Made by a program: the position numbers and the translations under genes. The notes beneath the pieces are model-generated. The model did no database searches and was not told the origin of the DNA. It worked only from the letters and a program-made list of their open reading frames with translations. Positions 34,278 through 43,202 of a stretch of 64,000 bases of DNA are shown piece by piece. Within the stretch, counting starts at the first letter, position 1; each line of letters begins with the position of its first letter. Origin of the DNA: Ensifer sp. IC3342 (lineage in GTDB: Bacteria; Pseudomonadota; Alphaproteobacteria; Rhizobiales; Rhizobiaceae). The stretch lies in NCBI RefSeq assembly GCF_020193655.1, contig NZ_JADYVE010000011.1, forward strand, positions 1 to 64,000, read 5' to 3'.

Positions 34278-35354
34278 CTAGCGCGCACGCGGATCGAGCA
34301 CGCGATAGAGCACGTCCGAAATCTTGTTGATGCCGATGAAGACCGCGCCGACGACGAGGGTCGAGCCGAGCACGGCGGACATGTCAGCGTTGAGCAGCGC
34401 CACGGTCAGATAGTTGCCGATGCCGGGCCAGGAGAAGATCGTCTCGATCATCACCGAGCCTTCGAGAAGGCCGGCGTAGGAGAGCCCGATGACGGTGATC
34501 AGCGGCACGCGGATTGGCCGGAACGCATGGCGCCAGATGACCAGCCGCTCCGGAACGCCCTTGACCCGGGCGGTCGTGACATATTCCTGGTTCAGCTGGT
34601 CGAGCATGAAGGAGCGCGTCATGCGGGCGATGTAAGCCAGCGAGAAGAAGCCGAGGCAGGAGGCGGGTAGTATCAGATGCCAGACGGCATTGCCGAAGAC
34701 CTCCCAATTGCCGGCGATGATGCTGTCGACCAAAAGGAGGCCGGTCACCGGCTGCACGATGCCGTCGAGAAAGATCTCCACGCGGCCGGGTCCTCCGACC
34801 CAGTTGAGCCGGGCATAGAACACCGCGAGCCCGACAAGGCCGAGCCAGAAGGCGGGAACGGAATAGCCGAGCAGGCCGACGACGCGGATCGCCTGGTCGA
34901 GCCACGAGCCGCGCCGGCTTGCGGCAATGACGCCAAGGGGGACGCCAAGCAAGACACCGATGATGATGCCGAGCGTTGCCATCTCGAGAGTCGCCGGGAA
35001 GACGCGGGCAAGATCCTCTAGAACCGGCCGGCCGGTAGAAACTGACGTGCCGAAATTGCCGGTCAGCACGTCGCCGACATAGCTCGCGAATTGCGTTGTC
35101 AATGGGCGATCGAGGCCCATTTCGACGCGTACCCGTTCATAGACGGCGGCGGGCGCACGGTCGCCGACGACCGCGAGCACCGGATCGATCGGCACGATCC
35201 GGCCGATGAAGAATGTAATCGCGAGAAGTCCGAGGAAGGTTACGGCCAGCGTGACGACAAAGCCGGCAGTTGCGGTGAGCCTGCGGTGGCGCGAGACGGT
35301 CGCGCTGCGGCGGCGCACCGGTCCGGCGACGGTGGTCGTGCTGTCATCTGCCAA
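34278..35354 (-). CDS. Dipeptide/oligopeptide ABC transporter permease, DppB-like
   Basis: A permease of about 358 residues. The family signature MGLDRPLTTQFASYVGDVLTG follows the first helix, and the EAA loop is near DQLNQEYVTTARVKGVPERLVIWRHAFRP. The start is uncertain: TTG at 35354 has GAGGGA upstream and fits the homologous length, but the frame is open to 35429. First gene of the leftward operon, divergent from the XRE-cupin regulator. Confidence 0.87.
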   Translation of the reverse strand: MADDSTTTVAGPVRRRSATVSRHRRLTATAGFVVTLAVTFLGLLAITFFIGRIVPIDPVLAVVGDRAPAAVYERVRVEMGLDRPLTTQFASYVGDVLTGNFGTSVSTGRPVLEDLARVFPATLEMATLGIIIGVLLGVPLGVIAASRRGSWLDQAIRVVGLLGYSVPAFWLGLVGLAVFYARLNWVGGPGRVEIFLDGIVQPVTGLLLVDSIIAGNWEVFGNAVWHLILPASCLGFFSLAYIARMTRSFMLDQLNQEYVTTARVKGVPERLVIWRHAFRPIRVPLITVIGLSYAGLLEGSVMIETIFSWPGIGNYLTVALLNADMSAVLGSTLVVGAVFIGINKISDVLYRVLDPRAR

Positions 35355-35471
35355 GTGGCGGCTCCATCCCTCATAACCCTGCGTTGGCCACGCCCATAGC
35401 GCAAGAATTCGCTTGGAGTATATAAACAAATTTGCTTAGATCAAAAAAATTTTACTGGAGGGGAGTCGGTC

Positions 35472-36164
35472 GTGACCGCATCGGACGATGCACGTGCTGC
35501 ACAGGGAAGCGCGAATTCCGCGGCGCAGCCGAGGATCGGCCCGCTGGTGCGCGCGCGCCGGCGGCAGATGCACATGACGCTCCAGGAATTGAGTGACGCG
35601 GCCGGCGTTTCAGTCGGCTATCTCAGCCAGGTCGAACGGGATCTCGCGATGCCATCGCTCGGCACGCTCGCTCAGATCGCACGCGGCCTCGACACCGAGA
35701 TCAGTCATTTCATACTCGCCCCGGCAATCGACACCGGTCTTTCTCGCGCTGAAGATCGAATGGTCTTTTCCGTCGGTGGCTCGCCGGTCGCCTATGAGCG
35801 CATCGGCGCAGATTTTGCCGGCAACCAGCTTTCGAGCTTCGTCATCACGATCCCGCCGGGCCATCGGTCGGAAGTGTTCAGCCATGAAGGGGAGGAGATC
35901 GTCTTCGTTCTCGATGGCGAGATCCTCTTCGGCCTCGATAGCGAACAGACGACGCTGACGAACGGCGACGGGCTGCATTTCAGGGGCATCCAGCCGCATT
36001 ACTGGTGGAACAGGACCGACAAGGCTGCGCGCATCCTCTGGACCGGAACGCTGCCGCTCTTTCGGCCGCGAACCGCATCGAAGGAAGCAGGCCGTGCCGA
36101 GACCACGGGAACACCGGCACGGCCCGCAAAAACCAAATCTCATCGAAAACAGGAGAAGCGATGA
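35472..36164 (+). CDS. XRE family regulator with C-terminal cupin domain
   Basis: A 230-residue regulator. The Cro/C1-type helix-turn-helix covers about residues 25-80 (MTLQELSDAAGVSVGYLSQVERD). A cupin sensor domain follows (PPGHRSEVFSHEGEEIVFVLDGEILF, then GDGLHFRGIQPHYWWN). A basic C-terminal tail ends the protein. Start GTG 35472 with GGAGGGGAG just upstream. It lies between the divergent permease operon and the binding-protein gene, whose ATG overlaps its stop, so it most likely regulates this transporter in response to its substrate. Confidence 0.92.
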   Translation: MTASDDARAAQGSANSAAQPRIGPLVRARRRQMHMTLQELSDAAGVSVGYLSQVERDLAMPSLGTLAQIARGLDTEISHFILAPAIDTGLSRAEDRMVFSVGGSPVAYERIGADFAGNQLSSFVITIPPGHRSEVFSHEGEEIVFVLDGEILFGLDSEQTTLTNGDGLHFRGIQPHYWWNRTDKAARILWTGTLPLFRPRTASKEAGRAETTGTPARPAKTKSHRKQEKR

Positions 36165-37753
36165 TGAAAATCTTCAAGGCCGCGGTGTTTGCGGCATCAC
36201 TGGCGCTCAGCGTTTCGCCGGCAGCATTGGCCGAAACGCCGGCGGATGTCCTGGTCGTCGCCCAGAACATCGACGACATCGTCAGCATCGATCCGGCTGA
36301 GGCCTATGAGTTCTCGTCGGGCGAATATGTCACGCAGACCTATGATCGCCTGGTGCAGTACGACGCTCCTGACGTTCAGAAGCTCGCGCCCGGCCTCGCT
36401 AGCGAGTGGACGGCGGACGACGCCGCGAAAACGATCACGTTCACCCTGCGTGACGGCGTGACCTTCTCGTCCGGCAATCCGTTGCGCGCGGAAGACGTGG
36501 TCTACTCGTTCAAGCGCGTTGTGGCCCTCAACAAGGCGCCGGCCTTCATCCTGACACAGCTCGGCTGGACACCGGAAAACATCGAGAAGATGGTGACCGC
36601 CGACGGCAACAAGGTTGTCGTCAAATACGAGGGCGACTTCTCGTCCGCCTTCGTTCTCAACGTTCTCGCCGCCCGCCCGGCATCGGTCGTCGATGCCGAG
36701 ACGGTCAAGGCGAACGAAGAGAACGGCGACTTCGGCAATGCTTGGCTCAAGGCCAACTCTGCCGGAGCCGGGCCCTTCGTGCTGCGCGCCTTCCGCGCCG
36801 GCGAACTGCTGAACCTCCAGAGTAATCCGAACTATTTCGGTGGCGCACCCACGATCAAAGGCGTCATCATCCGCCATGTGGCGGAAGCGGCGACCCAGCA
36901 GCTTCTGCTCGAGACCGGCGACGTCGACATGGCGAAGAACCTGACGCCCGACCAGGTCGCCGGCATCACCGGCAAGGAAAATATGAAGGTCGAGACCTAT
37001 CCTCAGGCGGCCGTTCACTTCCTCTCCTTCAACCAGAAGACCACGGCCCTGCAGCCGGAAGCCGTCTGGGAGGCAGCACGCTATCTGGTCGACTACAAGG
37101 GCATGACCGACAGCTTCCTAAAGGGACAGATGGAAGTACACCAGGCCTTCTGGCCGAAAGGCTTCCCCGGCTCTCTCGACGAGACGCCGTACAGCTACGA
37201 CGTCGAAAAGGCGAAGAAGATCCTTGCCGACGCCGGCATCAAGACGCCGATCAAGGTGACGCTCGATGTCATCAACTCGACGCCCTTCACCGACATGGCG
37301 CAGTCGCTGCAGGCCTCGTTCGCTGAAGCCGGCATCAATTTCGAGATCATTCCGGGAACCGGCAGCCAGGTGATCACCAAGTATCGGGCCCGCACCCACG
37401 AAGCGATGCTGCTCTATTGGGGTCCCGATTTCATGGATCCGGATTCCAACGCTGGTGCCTTCGCCTTCAACGAGGACAACTCCGACGATCACTACCAGTC
37501 GACGACGACCTGGCGGAACTCCTGGGCTGTTCCGGCAGAGCTCAACAAGGCCACCAAGGCGGCCAAGGCCGAGGCCGATCCCGCCAAGCGGAACGCGATG
37601 TATGTGGACCTGCAGAAGAAAGTGCAGGAGAAGTCGCCGATCGTGATCATGTTCCAGGCGGCGACTCAAGTCGCGATGAAGAACAATGTCGCGGGCTACG
37701 TCAACGGCGCGACTTCCGACTTCGTCTTCTACCGCCTGGTGAAGAAGAACTAA
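36161..37753 (+). CDS. ABC transporter substrate-binding protein, family 5 (DppA-like)
   Basis: A 530-residue periplasmic binding protein with signal peptide MMKIFKAAVFAASLALSVSP, cut near ALAE. Family-5 features include VTQTYDRLVQYD, VTFSSGNPLRAEDVVYSFKR, NLQSNPNYFGGAPTIKGVII and DVEKAKKILADAGI. It serves the divergent DppBCDF-like genes. The start overlaps the regulator stop as ATGA and has AGGAG 5 nt upstream. The ligand could be a peptide, opine or similar amide; the sequence does not decide. Confidence 0.93.
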   Translation: MMKIFKAAVFAASLALSVSPAALAETPADVLVVAQNIDDIVSIDPAEAYEFSSGEYVTQTYDRLVQYDAPDVQKLAPGLASEWTADDAAKTITFTLRDGVTFSSGNPLRAEDVVYSFKRVVALNKAPAFILTQLGWTPENIEKMVTADGNKVVVKYEGDFSSAFVLNVLAARPASVVDAETVKANEENGDFGNAWLKANSAGAGPFVLRAFRAGELLNLQSNPNYFGGAPTIKGVIIRHVAEAATQQLLLETGDVDMAKNLTPDQVAGITGKENMKVETYPQAAVHFLSFNQKTTALQPEAVWEAARYLVDYKGMTDSFLKGQMEVHQAFWPKGFPGSLDETPYSYDVEKAKKILADAGIKTPIKVTLDVINSTPFTDMAQSLQASFAEAGINFEIIPGTGSQVITKYRARTHEAMLLYWGPDFMDPDSNAGAFAFNEDNSDDHYQSTTTWRNSWAVPAELNKATKAAKAEADPAKRNAMYVDLQKKVQEKSPIVIMFQAATQVAMKNNVAGYVNGATSDFVFYRLVKKN

Positions 37754-37805
37754 GCGAAGGAGAAGGATCCTCATACGATCCACGCTCTTTCTCGCCAACA
37801 AATCG

Positions 37806-37833
37806 CGCCGCGGGCCTGATAAGGTCCGCGGCG
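37806..37833 (+). terminator. Terminator-like hairpin after the binding-protein gene
   Basis: CGCCGCGGGCC and GGTCCGCGGCG form an 11-bp stem with one G-T pair and a 6-nt loop, 53 bp after the dppA-like stop. The T-run is weak. Confidence 0.5.
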
Positions 37834-37900
37834 TCGTTGCAGGAGCGGAGCTTTGTCTCGATATTGCGCCGGTCGCGTGCGCAGCGGAAGGGGACGGTGA

Positions 37901-38329
37901 ATGGCTGAGTTGAAGGTAAGGACGAGGGAAACCGGCGCGACCGCCGTCGTAGGACGCACAGGCTTCCCGCACGTGACATCGGTTACCGGCGGTGAACTCG
38001 ATATCGTCACCGGCCCGTCACAACCGGGCTACGGCCCGCTCGATCTTCTCTATGCTTCGCTTGCGAGCTGTCTGGTGCTGAGCGCCCGCATTGCCGCAAG
38101 CCGCTTCGGTGTGCTCGACAGGCTGACGGAAGTCTCCGCAAAGGTCACCGGCGAGAAAGCCCATGACGAGCCGTCGCGGGTCGCACGCTTCGACATCGAA
38201 TTTTCCATCAAGGGCGATTTCGACGACACCGTTCGCCATTCGATCGCGGAGGCTGCGGAAAACGAGATCTGCACGGTTAGCAACACGCTGCGCGGTAATC
38301 CCGCATTCACGAGCAGATTGTCGGAATGA
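37901..38329 (+). CDS. OsmC family protein
   Basis: A 142-residue OsmC/Ohr-fold protein, thiol peroxidases that reduce organic hydroperoxides. The two expected Cys are present: one in YASLASCLVLSARIAA near residue 55 and one in NEICTVSNTLRGN near residue 126. It could be OsmC, Ohr or the less-studied YhfA-like branch; the sequence fits the general OsmC-like group best. Convergent with the AhpD-like gene. Confidence 0.87.
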   Translation: MAELKVRTRETGATAVVGRTGFPHVTSVTGGELDIVTGPSQPGYGPLDLLYASLASCLVLSARIAASRFGVLDRLTEVSAKVTGEKAHDEPSRVARFDIEFSIKGDFDDTVRHSIAEAAENEICTVSNTLRGNPAFTSRLSE

Positions 38330-38352
38330 CGCGGCGGCCAATAGTGGTCCCG

Positions 38353-38886
38353 TCAGGCGGATGATGCGTCCGCGTAAGGCAGTAGCTCCGGATCGAAATC
38401 GACTTCGACGACATTGTTGAACAATGCGGTCGCGACCATAATGCCGGCAAAGGCGACGAGGTTGACGAGCGTGGCGTTGTCGTAGCGCGCCTTCAGCCCG
38501 TCCCATATTGCTGCGGAAACGTTGTTGGAATCGGCAACGATCGCCCGCCCGAACGCAATCAGGCGCTCTTCATCCTCGTTCGGTGCGATCGACTTGAAAT
38601 CAATGTCGGCATTGGCAAAGGCGCGGCGAAAGAACCCCATCGCGATGCGGGAATGCATGGCCTCGGAAATCGCATGGCAGAGCAGCCAAACGGCACGGTC
38701 GTCGAGGGCCGGTCTGAGTTCCTCCCGCAGCGTGAACCATTCCGCGTAGATGCGGTGTGCCGTCGGCGAATGAAGCAGCGTGCGCTTCATATTCGTCATT
38801 CGCCCGCGAAGGTGGATCTCCTCGTCGTGCGCCGCGCGGATCGCATCGGACGCAGTGTCATAGTTGATCTGGGGAATGTGGCTCAC
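38353..38886 (-). CDS. Carboxymuconolactone-decarboxylase-like (AhpD-fold) protein
   Basis: A 177-residue mostly helical protein that fits the CMD/AhpD-like fold: LDDRAVWLLCHAISEAMHSRIAMGFF aligns with the family helix, followed by DERLIAFGRAIVADSNNVSAAIWDGL and NLVAFAGIMVATALFNNV. The CxxC redox pair of AhpD is missing from its expected place, so it is unlikely to be a thiol peroxidase. Function unknown. It neighbours OsmC and is divergent from the DDAH gene. Confidence 0.75.
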   Translation of the reverse strand: MSHIPQINYDTASDAIRAAHDEEIHLRGRMTNMKRTLLHSPTAHRIYAEWFTLREELRPALDDRAVWLLCHAISEAMHSRIAMGFFRRAFANADIDFKSIAPNEDEERLIAFGRAIVADSNNVSAAIWDGLKARYDNATLVNLVAFAGIMVATALFNNVVEVDFDPELLPYADASSA

Positions 38887-39050
38887 AATATTTTTCCAGT
38901 TGCGGTGAGAAGGATTGGCCGCGGCCGCAGTCAGATGCGGCCGATAGATGTGTCGTCGCGATGTCGTCGAGCGCTTGCGCTTCGGCTGGCATTATCTTTA
39001 CAGCGAGTGCCCGCAATCAGAGAACCGCTTTATACCTTTCCTCGTCGCTT

Positions 39051-39155
39051 TACAGCGCCGCGTGTCTTTTGGGACGCGCGGAGGTCGCTGTAGCACTTTG
39101 AATCGCTGCATGATTTTTCCTCAAATCGATTCCGATTTGAGGAATCATGCAGTAG
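39051..39155. repeat. Palindromic intergenic repeat, family 1, copy 3
   Basis: The best-preserved copy: CAGCGCCGCGTGTCTTTTGG, then GCGCGGAGGTCGCTGTAGCA, then the palindrome GCTGCATGATTTTTCC...GGAATCATGCAG around AAATCGATTCCGATTT. It fills most of the 300-bp gap between the AhpD-like and DDAH genes and ends 32 bp before the DDAH start. Confidence 0.75.
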
Positions 39156-39187
39156 AAACGGTTGGTCCAAACCAGAGGGTGCAAAGA

Positions 39188-39997
39188 ATGCTGCAGTCAC
39201 GCCCCGCCTACGCGTTCAACTCCATCATTGTCCGCACGCCGTCGCAGTCCGTCGTCAACGGCCTGCGCGCTGACGACCGCGGCAATCCGACCTATGAGGG
39301 CGTGAAGGCCGAGCATGACGCCTACATCGGCGCAATGCGCGAAGCGGGCGTCGAGGTGACCGTTCTGCCTGCACTCGAAGCCTTCCCGGATTCGATCTTC
39401 GTCGAGGACCCGGCGCTGGTCTTCACCGAAGGTGCGATCCTTCTGCGTCCGGGGGCAGCGACCCGCGTCAACGAAACCAAGGAGATCGAGCCGACGCTGC
39501 GCGAGATGTTCGACACTGTTCTCGACCTGCCGGGCAGCGGCTATGCCGATGGCGGAGACGTGCTGACGACACGTGAAAGCGTGATGATCGGTCTATCGGC
39601 CCGCACCGACAAGGCAGGCGCCGAAGCGCTGCAGAGCTGCCTCGACAGGCTTGGCCGCAAGAGCGAGATCGTCGCGACGCCTGACGGGGTTCTCCACTTC
39701 AAGACCGATTGCTCGCTGCTCGACGACGAAACCGTGCTTTCCACCAACCGCCTGGCCCGCTCGGGTGTCTTCAAGAAATTCAAGCAGGTGATCATTCCGG
39801 AGGGCGAGGAGGCGGCCGCCAATGCGCTCCGCGTCAATGACGTCGTCATGGTCGGCGCCGACTTCCCGCGCACGATTGAGATGCTCGACAACGCGGGCTT
39901 CAAGGTCGTGCCGCTGAAGACCACGGAAATCGGCAAGATCGATGCGGGCCTCTCCTGCATGTCGCTGAGGTGGTTCAGCTGCGGAAAAGGCGGGTGA
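39188..39997 (+). CDS. Dimethylarginine dimethylaminohydrolase-like amidinotransferase
   Basis: A 269-residue protein of the amidinotransferase superfamily, closest to DDAH, which hydrolyses methylated arginine to citrulline and methylamine. The N-terminus (AFNSIIVRTPSQSVVNGLR) matches, with an active-site Asp region in GYADGGDVL, the catalytic His in VLHFKTDCS near residue 175 and the catalytic Cys in GLSCMSLRWF near the C-terminus. I chose ATG at 39188 because the longer ORF runs into a repeat element. Arginine deiminase is unlikely, being far longer. Confidence 0.9.
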   Translation: MLQSRPAYAFNSIIVRTPSQSVVNGLRADDRGNPTYEGVKAEHDAYIGAMREAGVEVTVLPALEAFPDSIFVEDPALVFTEGAILLRPGAATRVNETKEIEPTLREMFDTVLDLPGSGYADGGDVLTTRESVMIGLSARTDKAGAEALQSCLDRLGRKSEIVATPDGVLHFKTDCSLLDDETVLSTNRLARSGVFKKFKQVIIPEGEEAAANALRVNDVVMVGADFPRTIEMLDNAGFKVVPLKTTEIGKIDAGLSCMSLRWFSCGKGG

Positions 39998-40169
39998 ATC
40001 GGTGCCGCACTGGCAACGAACGATACCAGATCGTCGCAGGCGCGTGACCTTGCCTGCTTAATTGTTCGAGTCCGCCCAATCTGTTATCATTTTAGCTCCG
40101 GCTAATGCGACTTGGGACAGCCGCCGGCCGACACAATGACAACGATGAATACGATCCGGGAGAACGACC

Positions 40170-40724
40170 ATGAAAAGGCTTCTAACGGCGGCTGCTCTAT
40201 TGGCAGCAAGCAGCCTGGTTGCAGTGCAGGGCATAGCCGCCGACGCAGCCGTCGACGACGCTGCACTGATCAAAAGCGCCGAATCCGCTGCGCCCGCTGC
40301 GGTAGCAAGCGGCGCTGCGATCCATGTTATGGACGAGAACGGCAGTATGCGCACGTTGAGGGAGGGCACGAACGGCTTCTGGTGCATGCCCGACGTTCCC
40401 GCCACGCCCGGCCCGGACCCGATGTGCGGCGATGCCAATGCGATGGAATGGGCGACGGCTTGGATGCAAAAAAAGGAACCGCCCAAAGGGAAGGTAGGGT
40501 TCATGTACATGCTGGCCGGCGGCAGCGACGGAAGCAACACCGATCCTTACGCGACGAAACCTGAAGAGGGTAACAACTGGGTTGAAACCGGCCCGCACGT
40601 CATGATCGTCAACGCGACGGACATGATGCAAGGCTATCCGACGGAGCCTAAGCCCGACACCTCACGGCCGTATGTGATGTGGGCGGGCACTCCTTATGCC
40701 CACCTTATGATTCCGGTGAAATAG
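40170..40724 (+). CDS. Conserved secreted protein of unknown function
   Basis: A 184-residue protein with a clear signal peptide (MKRLLTAAALLAASSLVAVQ, cleavage near GIAAD). The mature part has an Ala-rich segment, then NGFWCMPDVPATPGPDPMCG with two Cys that may form a disulfide, and ends with repeated Pro/Thr/Met-rich segments (TGPHVMIVNATDMMQGYPTE). I do not recognise a named domain. It is probably periplasmic and is followed by a strong terminator, so it is a single-gene transcript. Confidence 0.8.
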   Translation: MKRLLTAAALLAASSLVAVQGIAADAAVDDAALIKSAESAAPAAVASGAAIHVMDENGSMRTLREGTNGFWCMPDVPATPGPDPMCGDANAMEWATAWMQKKEPPKGKVGFMYMLAGGSDGSNTDPYATKPEEGNNWVETGPHVMIVNATDMMQGYPTEPKPDTSRPYVMWAGTPYAHLMIPVK

Positions 40725-40740
40725 CGACAGTGGAAAAGAC

Positions 40741-40767
40741 GCGGGCGCGAACGGATCTCGCGCCCGC
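40741..40767 (+). terminator. Strong hairpin after the secreted-protein gene
   Basis: GCGGGCGCGA and TCGCGCCCGC form a perfect 10-bp stem with a 7-nt loop, 16 bp after the stop codon. It ends with AAAT instead of a T-run. Confidence 0.6.
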
Positions 40768-41022
40768 AAATCGCAGCAACGACAGCTGAGATGCCTTTTG
40801 GTCTTTTCGCGAAGGCACTCATTCTCGTTTGTACTGCGCCCGCCCGCACGCCTCGACCCGTGCGAACCTGGTGGTCGCGGGGCCGGTCTCGACCGACAGG
40901 ATCAGGGCGCGCCGCGGTTAAGCACGACCGGATTGAGCCGAAATCGCGGAACAAGCCGATGCGTGGTCCGTTTACTTGCGAACCTGAGGGCACCATGAAC
41001 GCAGTCACGCGCGGAGCCGCTT

Positions 41023-41799
41023 ATGGAAGATCTCCTACTGTTCGCGGCGGTCGGGTTTCTGGCCCAGGCGGTCGATGGTGCTCTTGGAATGGCATATGGG
41101 GTGATCTCGTCGACGGTGCTCCTTGCCTTCGGTGTGCCGCCGGCGCAAGCATCAGCTTCAGCTCATGCTGCGGAATTGTTCACCACCGCCGCCTCCGGAA
41201 CGGGCCATCTCTATCACGGCAACATCGACTGGAAACTGTTTCGGCGGCTCATTCCCTTTGGTGTCGCTGGCGGGATATTAGGCGCCTTCGTGCTCACCTC
41301 GTTTGACGGCGATCAGGTCAAGCCATTCGTTACAGCTTATCTCGCAATTATCGGGAATTGGCTGTTATTTCGCTCTTTTCGTCGTATTCCGACCAACCCT
41401 GTGAAATTGAGAATCGTCGCGCCCCTGGGCGCCACCGCCGGTTTCCTGGATGCCGCGGGAGGTGGCGGCTGGGGTCCCGTCGCCACCACCGGCCTGCTCG
41501 GCGCGGGCGGGCAGCCGCGATTCGTGATCGGCACGGTCAATGCGAGCGAGTTCCTGATTGCACTTTCGGTGTCGCTGAGCTTCCTCGTCACAATTGTAAC
41601 CGGCCACTGGAAGCAAGCCGTCGAACTCGGCGATTACCTAACATCTGTTGGCGGGCTGATCGTCGGAGGTGTTTTGGCGGCGCCGTTGGCGGGATGGGTG
41701 GTCAAGACGTTGCGGGAGAGTACACTCCTGCGGCTTGTCGGATCCCTGATCACGCTTTTGGCTGGCTATCAGACACTCGAACTGACAGGGGTCGTCTGA
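41023..41799 (+). CDS. TauE/SafE family membrane transporter
   Basis: A 258-residue membrane protein with about eight helices, of the family that exports sulfite, sulfoacetate and related anions. Typical segments are FLAQAVDGALGMAYGVISSTVLL, the helix-2 ASAHAAELFTTAASGTGHLYHGN and GFLDAAGGGGWGPVATTGLL. The actual substrate is not visible. No sulfur-metabolism gene lies nearby. The upstream 298-bp gap holds only the terminator of the previous gene. Confidence 0.9.
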   Translation: MEDLLLFAAVGFLAQAVDGALGMAYGVISSTVLLAFGVPPAQASASAHAAELFTTAASGTGHLYHGNIDWKLFRRLIPFGVAGGILGAFVLTSFDGDQVKPFVTAYLAIIGNWLLFRSFRRIPTNPVKLRIVAPLGATAGFLDAAGGGGWGPVATTGLLGAGGQPRFVIGTVNASEFLIALSVSLSFLVTIVTGHWKQAVELGDYLTSVGGLIVGGVLAAPLAGWVVKTLRESTLLRLVGSLITLLAGYQTLELTGVV

Positions 41800-41825
41800 G
41801 GGATTCGGTAAGGACAATCCTGGCA

Positions 41826-43202
41826 TTACTTCGCAGGAGAAAGTTCCCCGAACACCGTCGGGATCAGTTCCGAGACTGTCGGGTGAATATGCATCGCCCG
41901 GCTGATCGTCGTGTAGGGTTTCTTCGCATACATGACGTCGAGGATGCTCTGGATCGCCTCATCTCCGCCCGTGCCGAGGATCGACGCGCCGAGGATTTCC
42001 TGCGTGTCCGCGTCGACGATCACCTTCATGAAGCCCTGCGTCTCGCCCTTCTCGACGGCACGGCCGACCCGTGTCATCGGCCGGGCGCCGATCAGGAGCT
42101 TGCGGCCGCTCTTGCGGGCTTCGCTCTCCGTCATCCCGGCGCGCCCGAGGGGCGGGTCGATGTAGAGTGCATAGGTCTGAATACGGTCGGTCACGCGGCG
42201 CGGATCGTTGTCGAGGAGGTTGGCGGCGACGATTTCGAAGTCGTTGTAGGAGGTGTGAGTGAACGCACCCCGGCCGTTGCAGTCGCCCATTGCAAAGATA
42301 TGCGGAACGTTCGATCGCAGGAAATCGTCGACCTCGATATTGCCGCGCGCGTCGGTTTTCACGCCAGCCTTGTCGAGCCCGAGATCGTCCGTATTCGGCC
42401 GGCGGCCGGTGGCGAGCAGCACATGCGAGCCGGTGACCTCCGGTGCCCCTGACGTGCAATCGACGCCGGCGGCGACCCCGTCCTCGTGCTTGGCGAAGCG
42501 GATGCATTCGGCATTGAGGCGGATATGGATACCTTCCTTTTCGAGAATGTCGCGGATCGCATCGGAAACGTCCGGGTCTTCCCGCCCGATCAGGCGCGGC
42601 CCCTTCTCGATGACGGTGACCTCTGAACCGAAGCGGCGGAACATCTGGGCGAATTCGAGCCCGATATAGCTGCCGCCGATGATAACGAGATGCTCCGGAA
42701 GTTGGGCGAGGTCCATTATCGACGTGTTGGTGAGATAGGGAATCTCGTCGACGCCCGGAAAATCCGGAACGGCAGCACGTCCGCCGGTGTTGAGAAAAAT
42801 CTGATCGCCGGAAATCAGCTCATCGCCGACGCGGACGTCCGTCGGGCTTTCGAAACGTGCATGGCCTTCGAAGACCGTGCAGTTGTTCATGCCCTTAAGC
42901 CAGCTCTCGACGCCCGAGCGGGCATCGAGGCGCACCTTTTCCTTGCGGGCCATGACGCGGGCGAAGTCGACGGAAATGGCGCCGGTCGTCATGCCATATT
43001 CGGCGCCGCGGCGGGCGGTGTGGATCGCGTAGGCGCTGGCGACCATCGCCTTGGTCGGCATGCAGCCGGTGTTGACGCAGGTGCCGCCGAAGAGTTTGCG
43101 TTCGATGAGCGCAACGGTTTTGCCGGCGGCGGTCAGCCGCCCGGCGAGCGATGGTCCCGCCTGGCCGGCGCCGATGATGATTGCGTCGAAGTGCTTGCTC
43201 AT
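41826..43202 (-). CDS. Mercuric-reductase-like pyridine nucleotide-disulfide oxidoreductase
   Basis: A 458-residue class I flavoprotein. FAD binding IIIGAGQAGPSLAGRL is at the N-terminus, the redox disulfide CVNTGC is near residues 42-47, the NAD(P)-binding motif IIGGSYIGLEFAQ is in the middle and the catalytic dyad HPTVSEL is near the C-terminus. It lacks the N-terminal metal-binding domain and the C-terminal Cys pair of true MerA, so it is an FAD-containing oxidoreductase of unknown substrate. Its start overlaps the DUF4126 gene stop by 4 bp, so the two are coupled. Confidence 0.92.
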   Translation of the reverse strand: MSKHFDAIIIGAGQAGPSLAGRLTAAGKTVALIERKLFGGTCVNTGCMPTKAMVASAYAIHTARRGAEYGMTTGAISVDFARVMARKEKVRLDARSGVESWLKGMNNCTVFEGHARFESPTDVRVGDELISGDQIFLNTGGRAAVPDFPGVDEIPYLTNTSIMDLAQLPEHLVIIGGSYIGLEFAQMFRRFGSEVTVIEKGPRLIGREDPDVSDAIRDILEKEGIHIRLNAECIRFAKHEDGVAAGVDCTSGAPEVTGSHVLLATGRRPNTDDLGLDKAGVKTDARGNIEVDDFLRSNVPHIFAMGDCNGRGAFTHTSYNDFEIVAANLLDNDPRRVTDRIQTYALYIDPPLGRAGMTESEARKSGRKLLIGARPMTRVGRAVEKGETQGFMKVIVDADTQEILGASILGTGGDEAIQSILDVMYAKKPYTTISRAMHIHPTVSELIPTVFGELSPAK

